Shown one piece after another: positions 9,501-21,500 of a stretch of DNA of 32,897 nucleotides. How positions within the stretch are numbered: the stretch's first letter is position 1; every line of letters starts with the position of its first letter. Source of the DNA: Ochromonadaceae sp. CCMP2298 (lineage: Eukaryota; Sar; Synurophyceae; Ochromonadales; Ochromonadaceae); contig MU633650.1 of NCBI GenBank assembly GCA_026770595.1, positions 1 through 32,897 on the forward strand. The letters are read 5' to 3'. The position numbers and the translations under genes were made by a program. Below the pieces are notes generated by a model. The model was not told where the DNA came from, did not search any database, and was given only the letters and a program-made list of their open reading frames with translations.

Positions 9501-12500
9501 CGAAACCCCGTCTTGGCGGCCAACCTGACGCACCTGCTGTCAACGCTTTCCACCTGGATGCACGTGCCCCAGTACAAGGCGGAGCAGTTGACGGACGCGC
9601 TGACGGGTCTACTGGAGCACCTGCGCACTGCTATCAACACAGTGCGCCAGTCCCGCCCGCCGCCAGCACCCGCAACAGCGCCGGCACTGGCATTAGCACC
9701 GCCATTAGCTTTATCCGATCCAGCCACTCCCACAGCAGCACTCGCGTGGAGGGCAGGGCAGCAGGCGACAGATTCATCTGTGAGCGACTGCCTGCTGGTG
9801 CAGCTCACGACTCTCGCCGCCTCCCTGCTGGGCAGACTAGCTGCCGCGTGGTTCAACGGCAGCAAGACCCAGATCGACAACGAGTGTTTGGCGGCGGAGT
9901 TGCGGCGAGAGACCAGCACTGTGAGCCTCACCACCAGAGAGGAGTCTGCGCCCCAGCGGTGGCTAGCCAGCAAGCTCTTCGCGCAGGGGTTCCGCGCCTC
10001 TCCCGAGCTCGCGCACCCATTCCTCCGCAGCGTGTACTACGGCGACACTGGGCTGGACTTGTTTCTGCGCTGGCTGGGGCTGCACGACCGTACTCACAAG
10101 AACTTCCGCCGCTTCGGAGGAGAGGCAATGCAGCAGCCGGTAAAGATGCTGTTCGCGGCTAATTTGTACCACGCAGGCTTTTTGGCCTGCACTGCGCAGA
10201 TGCAGGCCATGCTGGACGCGCACGTGAAGGACGAGGTCGCCCGAGGAGGGACGATATCCGACGAGCTGCTGCTGATCGTCAAGCCCGCCCCCTACGCGCT
10301 GCAGTGCTGGGAGGCAGCGGTGAAGATACGTGTGTGGGCAAAGGAGCTCGCGGGCACGGGCGTGTCGTATGACTTCATCGCTCAGGGTCTCACCTCGCGC
10401 TGCCTCTTCCTGCTTGCTTTGGAGCAGTCCACCACCGACCAGCACTTCCCAGGGGAGCGGGACGCTGGCAAGTGGTTGCAGTCGTTCAGCCCAGAGGGGC
10501 GCCCGCCCAGTGCCGAGAAGTCACTGCGAGTGCTGGCGCAAGTAAAGCTGTTCGTCACCGACAGCTGCTCACTGCTGCACCTGCGCGCTGCCGTGGCGAC
10601 CAGCGCGAAGGGGGCTATGCGGCGCAGGGACGGGTTCAGAGTTGTGCGCGCGGCCATGGGGCACATATCGCAGAACATCGGGTGCGGCGCCAAGTGCGCG
10701 CTGCTCATCGGCATGCCCGCAGCCACCAAGCAGTTTGCCAAGGCGGAGGATGGGGACGGGGGGCACTACTCGAGCGGGCTGTACGGCATTGGGCAGGCAA
10801 TGCGACTGGAGCTGCAGGGCACCTTTGACGCTTACTACGCCTGCCTGAGCGAAGAGCTGTGCGCCTGCGGGTACGAGGACGACTGCGCCTACCAGCTGTG
10901 CCTGCTGGACTGCCTCGGCGTGCGGCTGCTGGAGCAGGACCACACCATGCTCAGCAGGGTCAATTTCTTCTTCTCCCTGCAGGAGATCCTGGACAACTCT
11001 TTGGCGCTACTGTCCGACGCAAGCGAGGGCGCTAGTCGCGAGGTTGTGGTGCGGGCGGCCACGCAGCTGTTCACCCTGATGGCCCTGCAGGTGGCAGCCA
11101 GCAGGGGTGACGGGGAGCAGGACTACTCCATCAGCGCAGGCCACAGCATCGCCTCATTTGGAGCCTCCCTGCCCAACGACCTGCAGGCACCTGCACTGCG
11201 CAAGATTAAGTCCGGCCCCGCCACGTTGAGCAAGTCCGTGTTCGATATTCTATACGCGCAGCTGGCAGATGTGTCTCACTCTATCTTCGACATGAGCGCG
11301 CACCCGCTGGACACCCAGAAGACCTTCACGCCCACTCTGTACATATCCCAGAGCGCGCATCTGATAACAACCCAGGCGACTATGCTGCTCCTCTGCGTCT
11401 CGCGTAACACCGTTTGCCAGAAGATCCTCCTGCGGCCCAAGTGGCTCACTTTGCTGCTGCAGATGGCGGTCCTGAGCACGCCCATCTGCCAGCAGCGCGC
11501 GATGCTGCTGCTGTCAGACCTGCTCACTGCGGTGGACGTGAGCACCCTCGAGCTGGACCAGGTGGATTTCTCCCAGCTGCCAGCGCAAGACGAGGGGGAC
11601 GTAGAGGGGGAAGGGGGTGGAGAGCAGAGTCCTGCGGCGCGACTGGTGGGCGTGATGCTCGCGCTGATCGGGCAGCTGCTGCTGAACGTGGGCGCGGGCC
11701 CGCTGGTCTGCTGCGAAGGATCCGACTTCTTGGGAGAAATAACAGAGCTGGCGCTGCCCGTGGTGTCTGAGGCGGTAGGGCTGCTGCGCAAGCTGCACCT
11801 GTCCCCCTGGGCGGGCTGGGTGGAGGCGGCCCTCGTGCGCACGCTGCAGAGGGCAGGGGCTACCAGCCCCGAAGAAATGGCGCGAGAGCCCGCGCTCGCC
11901 CAGCGGACGCTCGCGGTACTTTGCGTGCTTGGTGGGCAGATAGAAACTCCCTACAAGAACTGCCCAGTGGTCTTCCAAAACCCAGGAACTGGAGGCAGTT
12001 CTAGCGGCGCTTTTGGCACTGCAACTGCGGCGGGTGTTGGCACGGGTCTGAGCGGCGACATGTGCATCGGGGTGTTCACTGACTTCCACGACACTCCTGA
12101 CAAGGTGCTGGTGACCTACTACAAGTACGAGGAGGGCGTGGCCTCCATTCCCGCAGGCAGGGGGCCCATCAGCCAGTGCGCAGTGGTGGTGCCGCTGGAC
12201 AAGGTGCGGGCGATCAACCGCTGCCCAGTGGAGAAGCTGGTCTTCTCAGACGCAGTCACGCGCGCAGTGGTGGCCGTCCTCAATACGCACGTGCTAGGGG
12301 GTGCGCATAAAGGCACGGGCGCCGAGGCTGAGGCCGAGGCCAAGCAGGCCAGGGAGGCAGAAGAGGCGAAGCAGGAACTGGTGCTGAAGGACTCCAAGGA
12401 CGGAGGCGAGGACAAGGACGGGGGCGAGGATAAGGATGCAGAGCCGCAGTGGGAGAGGAGCTGCTCGCTGGCCAGTGAGCTGTCTCCCCTGCTGGCCACC

Positions 12501-15500
12501 TCCTGCGCCCGCGTGCTCTCAGTAATGACCTCATCGCCCCAGTCAGTAGACCGCCTGCTGCAGGTGCTGCTGTCGCCCGCGGGACAAGAAGAGGAAAAAG
12601 ATGAAGTGGCGGTGGAGGAGGGGGGGGGCTTTCTGAGGCGGCTGCTGCATGAGGCGCAGCTGCCCAACAAGTCCGGAGGCCTCTCAGACGTGCCCATATA
12701 CGAGGAGTACGCGATGATAGCGGTGCGGCAAAGACAGAAGATCTGGGCGCAGGAGAGGCAGACAGAGCACGAGGCGCGGCGAAGGGCTAGCGACTGCAAG
12801 CGCGCGGCAGTTATACTGGGCACACCGGATAGCAAGGGCATCGCAGAGTGCACACGCGAGGAGCTGTTGGAGGATCCCCAGTCCTACGAGTCGCCTCCGC
12901 GCGCAGTGCCGCCCCCGCCACCCGCGGCGCTGCCCGCTCCCCAGGCGCACGTCTTCAGCACGGGCATTCCCTCGGAGCGCGCAGAGAGCAAATCCGCAGA
13001 TGGCCCGCCGCCCCCACCCAGAGGGAGCTCCCGCGACAGGGATCGGAGGGGGCGGCGCGGTGCGGGAGTTGCGGGTGTGGGTGGTGTGGGGGGCAGGGGT
13101 GGCCGGCATGAGGAGGGGTATGACTTCGCCGACTATCGCTCCGACCGGTCCTTCCAGCAGCTAGTCGACTCGCTCACTAGTATGGGCTTCCCGCAGCGCT
13201 GGTGCGAGCTGGCTCTGGACCTGTGCGGCGGGGACCCCGAAGAGGCGCTGAACTACATCCTCACGCACGCGGAGCAGCTCGACCACATGGCGCTCGGAGA
13301 GGCAGAGCAGCCCGAGGCCGAGGGAGCGGAGGACGAGGCCGAGGAAGCGCCCGCCCAGGCAGAGGAAAAGGAAGCCGAAGGGCAGGAGCAGGAGCTGGTG
13401 GATAGTGTGACTACCACAGACGCCGCTGGCACAACTACTGCCACCGCCAACCAGGAGGACGCCGCAGCCGCCGAAGCATTTGCCGCCGCGCAGGCAGAGG
13501 CTGAGGCGGAGGCACAGGCAGACGCACAGATGGAGGCAGAGGCGGAGGGGCTGGCGGTTCACGACACCGCTGGCGCACCCTCCATCGCGCACTACGCAGG
13601 CGCAGACGACCAGCTGCTGGCCTTCTACGCCGAGCCCTCCCTGCAGGCCGAGCGCCTCGGCTGCATATTCCCCGGGGACGATATCTCTGTGATGGAGGTG
13701 GTGGGGAACGAGCAGGACCCCGCCAGCCTGTGGTACAAGATCCCCTACTCAGACGTGGACGACGGCAACTACCACTCCTCCTACGGCGACGAGATCTACG
13801 ACATATTCGTGTGGGTGCCGGGGTACGTTGGGGGGCGACGGGTGGTGCACGAGGGCCCGTACGAGGGAGACATGGTGGGCGCATTGGGCGAGCCCCCAGG
13901 GCAGCGCATCCCCATCGACAAGACATACCGCATCATCGGCGTGAACGGCGCGCTGGTGCGGGCAGGGATTGAGATCTCCTCCAGTGAGGTGGCCTCCGTG
14001 CAGACGGGGCAGACGGTGCACGCAGTGGAGGAGACCTTTAACACTGACGGCACCCTGCGCCTGCGCCTGGACGCACCGGCGCAGGGCTGGATCAGCAAGC
14101 TCTTCGGTCTGGTGCAGCTCGTGCCCCTGGACGAGGTATTGGCAGAGGCTGCGGCTTTGGCTGCGGCTAGGGCTGGGCCGGAGTCGGTTGGATCGGGTGT
14201 GGGGTCTGAGAAGAAGCCCCCCCAGTCGGAGTTTGACCTTCTCGAGGGCGTGGAGGACTGCATGGAGTTCTTCACCGCCAACGACGCCTACAACAAGGAA
14301 CACCGCTACTTCGGGTCCCTACAGGGGAACCACTTCGTGCGCTTCAGAGACCGCGAGAAGGGCGCGGCGCAGACTCTGTACAATAAGCGCATGCGGGTGT
14401 CGGGCATGGGCAGCTTCAGCTCCTACGCGCAGGGCCTCTCAGCCCAGCCCCTGGCAAAGGTGGACGTCGCGGTAGGGGCGCTGCTGGGCACGCTGCAGAT
14501 GCTGTACTGCCGCAGAGCCATGCTGGCCATGGTGCTGCGAGACGCTATGAGCGCCGGCCACGAAGAGGGGGCAGAGGCGGAGGGGGCACAGGAGGGGGAG
14601 GTGACCCGCCCAGCGGGGTCCTTCCGCCTCCTGCGAAGCCTCTGCAGCGGAGACACCGACGACGAGCAGCCGTCCTGGGTGGGGCAGTTCTACAGCTTCC
14701 TGCGCATGGTGGTTTTCCGGGGCGAGCCGCACAGCTTCACGGGCCTGGAGCTGCTGGCCTTTGACGACCTCTTCGCCGCATCGGTGGCGCCCGACGCTGT
14801 TTCCATCGAGCAAGTGCTGGACCGCGTGGTGCTCAGCCTCGTCTCGCCCAGCAGCGCCTTGCATCGCGTACCTAGCGCGGGGGCGGTGCGCAGCAGGGAG
14901 GGTCTGACCCAGTTGCTGCTGGAGTCGGTCGCCAAAAACGTGCGCCTGGCCTGCGCTCCCAAGTTCTCGGATCACGTGTGGGCAGACAGCACGTACGAGG
15001 AGGACCTGGACCATGAGATCGCAGAGCAGCCTAGCCTGCACTACGCCGCCTGGGCAACGCGCCTGCTGCTCTGCCTAAGGCGCGCAGAGGTGACGGAGCG
15101 TCTGCTGCGCTGCTGGGTGGTGGGTCTGCGGGCAACCTCACTCTCCATGAAGCACGCCGTGAGCTGTACCCTTGCCGAGATACTCGTCGAGCTGCGGGGC
15201 GGTGGCACCTTCCCTGCCGGACCGGCATCGACGGAGGTGACAGCATCTACAGCGTACGAGCCCGAGGTGGTGCGGCGCTGCCTAAGCCTGCTGCCTGTGG
15301 CTCGTCTGCGCGCCGTGGCGACAAAGCGTCTCTGGCAGGAGATGGAGGACGCACCCGCCTTCTCGCGTTTCTTGCAGGCTTTGCTGCACCTGCTCTCCGA
15401 GGCCGAGGCCGTCCGCACTAGTATTGAGGGCGCTGACGCTCAAGAGGGCGGGGATGCGGGCCCGGCTGAGGAGGCAGTGCTGGTGGTGGCGGAGGGCAAG

Positions 15501-18500
15501 ACCTGCCAACTGGCGCAGCGGCCCTTCATCTCTCTGCGGGATACCAGCAGCTGCGTGCAGATGTCGCCGCAGAAGGAGATAGCAGGCCCCTGGACGGTGG
15601 AGTGCTGGCTGCGGCGGAGGGAGGTTACACCAGGCTCAGCTGCTGACGCCACCCCAATCACCGCCACTGCTCTTGGTGCTGCGGCAGCTGGGGCGGCGAC
15701 TGGGGTGGCGGGCTGGGGGCTAGGACCTGGGGGAAACGGTAGGAGAAATGCGGGGGTCGGCACGCGTGAGACTCTGGCTTCCCGGCTGGCGATGACTGCT
15801 GGCTCATTGGACCGCCTACAGGGGGCCCGGTCCGAGGTCCCTCCTGGCAGCAAGGGGGAGAAAATTGGGCTCACGGGGCTGCTGAACCTGCTCCTGGGCT
15901 CCAGTGCGGGCAGGGAGACGACTCCGGGGGACCCCGGCTCTGGCAGCTCTGGCCCTGGCGAGTCAGATGCGAAGACAGACAAGGCCAAGTCCCCCGGCCC
16001 AGACGGCCACAGCTCACTGCCGTCTATGTGCCTGCTCTCTTCGAGCAAGGGCTGCATCAAGATCCAGGCGGGCGGTAAACTGCTGTCTTATCCAGCCACC
16101 AAAACTGAAAGTGACGCAGTCCCCGCCCCCGAGCCAGCAGAGGCTAGCTCGCCCGCAGGTGTGCTGGAGGACCCGCTGCAGGGGACAGACCCAGTGCACG
16201 AGGAGGCCTACTGCGTGTCCGTGGCAGCCGGTGGCGCGGAGAAGAAGTTCGACTGTGTTATCCCCGCTGACCGCTGGGTGCACCTCGCCATCGTCTGCCA
16301 GACCTCTCCGGTCAGCCTGCTGACCCTCTACCTCGACGGGGAGGTGCAGGACTCCATCTCCATGGGCATGAACCTGCCCCTGAGCGCCTTCGGGTCAACC
16401 CAGGCGGGCGTGGGATCGTTCGTGGGTGACCTGGCGGAGCTGCGCGTGTGGAGCCAGGCGCGCACACGGCAGGAGCTTCTGCGCGACATGGACGTGGACG
16501 TGGCGGGCTCGAGACATCTGCTGTCTCTGCTCACCTGCGACGAGGGCGCGGGTCGCCTCACGCACGACAAGGCGGGCATCTTCAACTCCTGCAAGCTGCA
16601 AAACTGCGACTGGCGCACAGAGATCGCACCCGTGCTGCGCCCCCGCGACTGCCCGCCCTTCATGACCAGTGAGCCGGAGGAGGCGGAGGGGCTCTTCGGG
16701 GCGGAGATCGGCTGCGGTGCTGGGGTAGTGGAGCTCACGGGCGTGCTGCGGGTGCAGGGCGTGCTGGGAGCGCTGGGGGACCTTGCCAGCGACCTGGCCG
16801 AGGTGGTCACCCTCTGCTACCGCGTGCAACAGCAGGAGCAGGAGCTCGAACATGTGGATGAGCAGGAGCCGAACACCGCCCAGGCCATAGAGGGGTACTT
16901 GCTCTTCTGCGAGCGCGACGTGCGTTTGCGCATCCAGGGCACTTGCGGGCCAGGCGAGGCGCTGAGATTTTCGGCGGTTGAGAACGGCATCATCTCGGGC
17001 CCGGACCTGGACTGGCTACGCAGCCTGCACTTCGAGGGTGTCCTGGCGGGGGGCGCGCTCAAGGGTGCCTTCACGATGGGTGCGGTGGTGGACGCTGCTG
17101 CACCCGTAGGAGCGGGAGACTCTCGCGTGGACCAGCTGTCTCTGCCCCGCCAGGTGCGCTTCTTCGCCTCAGTTAGGGCCGCCTTCAAAGCACACCTGCT
17201 GGTGCGGGAGGATGCGCCAGAGGGACAGTACGTGGCCACGGTCGAGGTGGCGCCCTACGCCAAGCCCCCCCCGCGCAAGGAAAAGAAAGAGGCGAAGGTG
17301 AAGGAGGAGGAGGAGAAGGAGGAAGAAAAGGAGGAGGAGAAGGGGGAAGAGGGGAAGACTGAAGGTCGAACCGCGGTCACGGCAGTTGCTGATGGCTCTG
17401 CCTCTATCTCTTTCTCTGTCTCTCCTTCTATCTCTTCTGCCTCTGTAGATATGGAGCCTCTAAGTGTACCTCCCAACCCTACGGCCGCCTCCGTCTTCAC
17501 TTCACTCGCCACCTCCGCCTCTGTCTCCGACGGAACCTCCTCTCCCAGTCCGCTCCCGCCCGATGATTTGCTGGAGGTCGCCCGCCGCCCCTCTGCTAGC
17601 ACTGGCAATAAGCAGAGCGCCGTAGAGGCTGAGGCAGCGGAGGCTGAGGTGCTGTGCTACGGTCTGTGCACGGGGCAGGGCAGTCTGTGGGTGGAGTGGC
17701 AGGTCAATGCGAACTGCGGCGACCTTGCGTTCGGCGCCTGCACCTCTGACGCGCTGCTGCACCCCGATGCCTGCGTGGACTGCAACGACAACACCTGGAC
17801 CTACTCTCTGTCGGGCACTGCCTCCCACGGGTCCGACCTGCTGATGTGCGACACTGCGGAGGAGGGGGACCGCATAGCCATGCACCTGGACGCAGACAGA
17901 GGGCGCATCGCTTTCTACCGCAACTGCGAGCTGCTCGTGACCTTCGACGAGGTCAACCTGCACCACAAGATGCGACGCGTGGACGGTGGTGGCAAGGCGA
18001 TCGTAGGCGACCTCAGCAGCTGGCCAGGCATCCGACCCTTCGTGAGCCTTGCCGCGGCAGGGGACTCCGTCTCCTACCTGGGCCTGCGCGGGGGGGCGGT
18101 GGAGCTCACCTTCGGGGAGGAGGACGAGCAGGAGAGGGAGGCGTTCTCAGGCACACTGGTGCGCGGCAACTTCGAAGGCTGGGGCCTAACGCGTCTGCTG
18201 AATGGGGAGACCTGGTTTGGGGCATGGGAGCGCGGCACAGAGCAGGGGCTTCACATCAGAGTGGACGAGATGGAAACCACGCTGTGCGGCAGGCGCTACG
18301 AGGGTGGGCTGCTGACGGAGCTGGACGAGGCACAGACGCAGGAGCAGAAGGAGGTGAGCAGCCTTGTGGCGGCGTACTACGAGTTCGAGCAACAGCGCTC
18401 CGACGCTGCACGGGTAGTAGAGCCAGGGGCGGATGCGCCAGCAGCTGCACCCTCGGCAGTCGCTGGAGGCTCAACGCCACCAGCAAGTGCAGGCGCAAGC

Positions 18501-21500
18501 GGAGGCAACGGAGGCAGTGGCAGCGCAGCCAGTGGTGCTGACAGCGGCTTAGGTAGTCTGGGCGGCATTGGGGGCAGAGTGTTAGGTGCGGGCATACCCA
18601 CTCAACAGAGCACCGACTCGCTCGCCGCGCAGCTGGCGCTCCTTCAGAGTAGCACGAAGATTACCATCGCGGTGCACGACTCCAGCGGCGAGCACTCGTA
18701 CTTCAAGGTCACGCGCAGCGTTCTACTGAGCAAGCTCTTCTCTGCCTACGCGGCCAAAAAAGACGCACCCGCGGACTGCTTCGAGTTTCGCTTGGGGGGC
18801 GTGCTGCTGCAGGGGGAGCGCGCTGTGGAGGCCTACGCGGTGGAGAACAACGCCGTCATCGCAGTGACTGTGAGGTCGGTCAACGTCAGCGGTGGGGAGG
18901 AGAGGCGGGCAGATCTTGAGGCCTTCGTGGCTCAGTCCAGCACCCCCTACGTGGTGCAGATACTCTACGAGTCGGGGGCGCTCGTGCGCAGCGGGATCGA
19001 GATCGAGACGCCGGTGGTGCGCACGCTGCCCTTTGGCGAGGTGGTAGAGGCCCTCAAGCACGCGCAGTCCTCCGAGGGCGTAGGTCGCTTTCGCGTGGCG
19101 GACGGGTGGATCAGTGAGCGCCTCCGGGGTGGAAGCGAGTCACGGGTTGTGCGCGTGCTGAGCGAGCGCATGAGCCCTGTGCAGTACTGCGTGGTGCGGG
19201 AGGACGGGGCGCGGGTGCGGGCGGGGCCCTCAATGTCTTCTGACGATGTGGGGTTCTGCCCCGAGGGTACGGTGGTCACTGCCTCGCAGGTGAACAACAT
19301 CTACGCCTCTCTGTCGCCAGGCACCAACGCATCAGATGGGGAGCCCAGCGATCCCAGCCTGCACGAATGCACCGTGCGCGTGAAGATCGAGCATCCCTTG
19401 AGGTGGCGCGGCTGGGCCAGCGTGAAAGAGCACATCCTAGAGAAGGTGCCCGAATCGGACGTCGTTAACACTCCTGGTGATGACCCAGCCTTGGCGGCTG
19501 AGCGGGACAGACGCCACAAGATCCGCACGCAGCGCGCCGTGCGGCGGGAGTTGCAGATCAGCCAGCAGCGGGCTGCTCGGCGCAGGCAGCGGCTGGTGCA
19601 GGCGCAGGGCACCCTTGAGGCCTCCCAGGAGACTTTCTTCCTGCTCAGGAGGCGCAGGGGCCCCAGCAGCGCGCAAGTCTCGGCCGACTTTGCCACCGTC
19701 ACCTGCGATAGCTCGGGCGGCGGGCGCGCCATGGTGCTGGGCAGCCGGGGCTTTTCTAGGGGCGTGCACTACTGGGAGGTGCAGGTGAACGCGGCCAGCT
19801 GGGGCAGCGTCTTCATCGGTGTGGCGCCGGGTGAGTCCAGCAGCTGGAGTGGGTACGGGCTGCTCAACTACCGCGCCACGCAGGCCTTCGGGTCTGAGAC
19901 GCTCTACGGCAGCTACTACTCGGTTGGGGATAAGGTGGGCGTGCTGCTGGACATGGACCACGGCACGCTCTCCTTTTTCAAGGACGGGGACGACTTCAAC
20001 GTGGGCAAGGTGACCGTGGTCAATATGGGCGTGGCCTACCACAACCTGCGCAGAGTGGGCTCGCGCAGCTCCAGCTCCGTGCTGTACCCCTGCTTCGGCG
20101 TGAAGAGCAGCGGCGACCAGCTCTCTGTCAGCAAGCAGCACTGGCATTCATCCCGGGGACTCGCGCCCGGCTCCCTGTTGCAGCGCGCCCTGCAATCGCA
20201 GTCAGTGGTTTCCTCGTGGAACCTGGCCTACCAGCGACAGCTGCCTGATGCGATAGTGCGCGAGACCTATAGGGCGTACAAGCGGTGGAGCGCGCAGGAC
20301 ACAGTAGTGGTGACATCCAGGCCCGGCGCCGAGGTCGCCATCTGCACCAGTGCGGCGGCTATCGAGCGGGCTGTGGGCGCGGAGCTCGCGGTGCAGCTGG
20401 GTCTGCGGGCGGGGCGGCTGGTGCGAACGCAGTACGGGGAGGGGCGCGTGTTGGGCGCTCGGAGATCGCAGCTGTGGTACTGCTATGAGGGCGGGGAGCA
20501 CCTGGCCTGGTACTGGCGCGCAGACGAATTGCAGGACCTAGTGGACTCCGCGGTCATCTCCTTCGACGCGCCCGCCGCCCCTGCCTCTGTCGCTATCGCC
20601 GCCTCTATCGCTGCCGATGCGCCTAGCGGAGCATCGGAAGAGGCACGTGGCGAGGGCGCAGTAGCAGAGATCGCCGCAGAGGCAGAGGTCGCAGAGGTTC
20701 CTGGGGCTGCAGAGGTAGCGGGGGCGGTGGTCGGCTTCGATGAGTTCGCGAGGGCTCTGGAGGGCTGGAGCGCCGCAGAGGACGCCGCCCTGGGCCGCTT
20801 AGTCAACGCGCTTGCCTGCAAGGCCGGCCTGGACCCCCTGCGCGTCTCCGCATCCCAGGTGGCGCAGCACATGGTTGGAGCGCTGCCAGGCCGCTCCTTT
20901 GCGCAGCTGCAGACCCGCTACACAGGCCTCTGCGTACTCAACCGCGCAGCTGAGGTGGCCCTGCCCCTAGCCGATTTCAACTCTGGCGACAATCGCGGCG
21001 GCCTCATCCGCACTTCCTTAAAGCACTTTGATATCTGCGCGCGCTCGCCCTCCACGCGCCGCGACTGCTCGGGCAGTGGGCTGCTGCTATTGCGGGCCGC
21101 TGTCTTCACTCACACGAAGATGCGCGTCTGGCAGCAGGCCATCAAGGAGACCACCACTCCCACGGCGGCTCCTGCGGACGAGTACGAGCGGCCGGATGAC
21201 CTGAGGGAGCTGAGCATCAACCGCCTGGAGGCGCGCAATGCTGAGCGATCCAGAGACACCACCGCGCTGGCCGAGCGCCTGCGCATCTCCGTCTTTGGGC
21301 AGCTGATGGTCAACATGATGGGCTGGGACGAGCGGTCGCTTAGACGCGCCTACGTGCACATGCAGGACGCGGGGCAGGGGCGCGCATTCTTTGTTAAGTT
21401 CACCGGCGAGGGTGTGGACGACCAGGGCGGGCCCTATCGCGCAGCCTTCCAGACGGCTGTGGGCGAGGAGGCAGTGGGGCTGCTGGAGCTGCTGCTGCCC

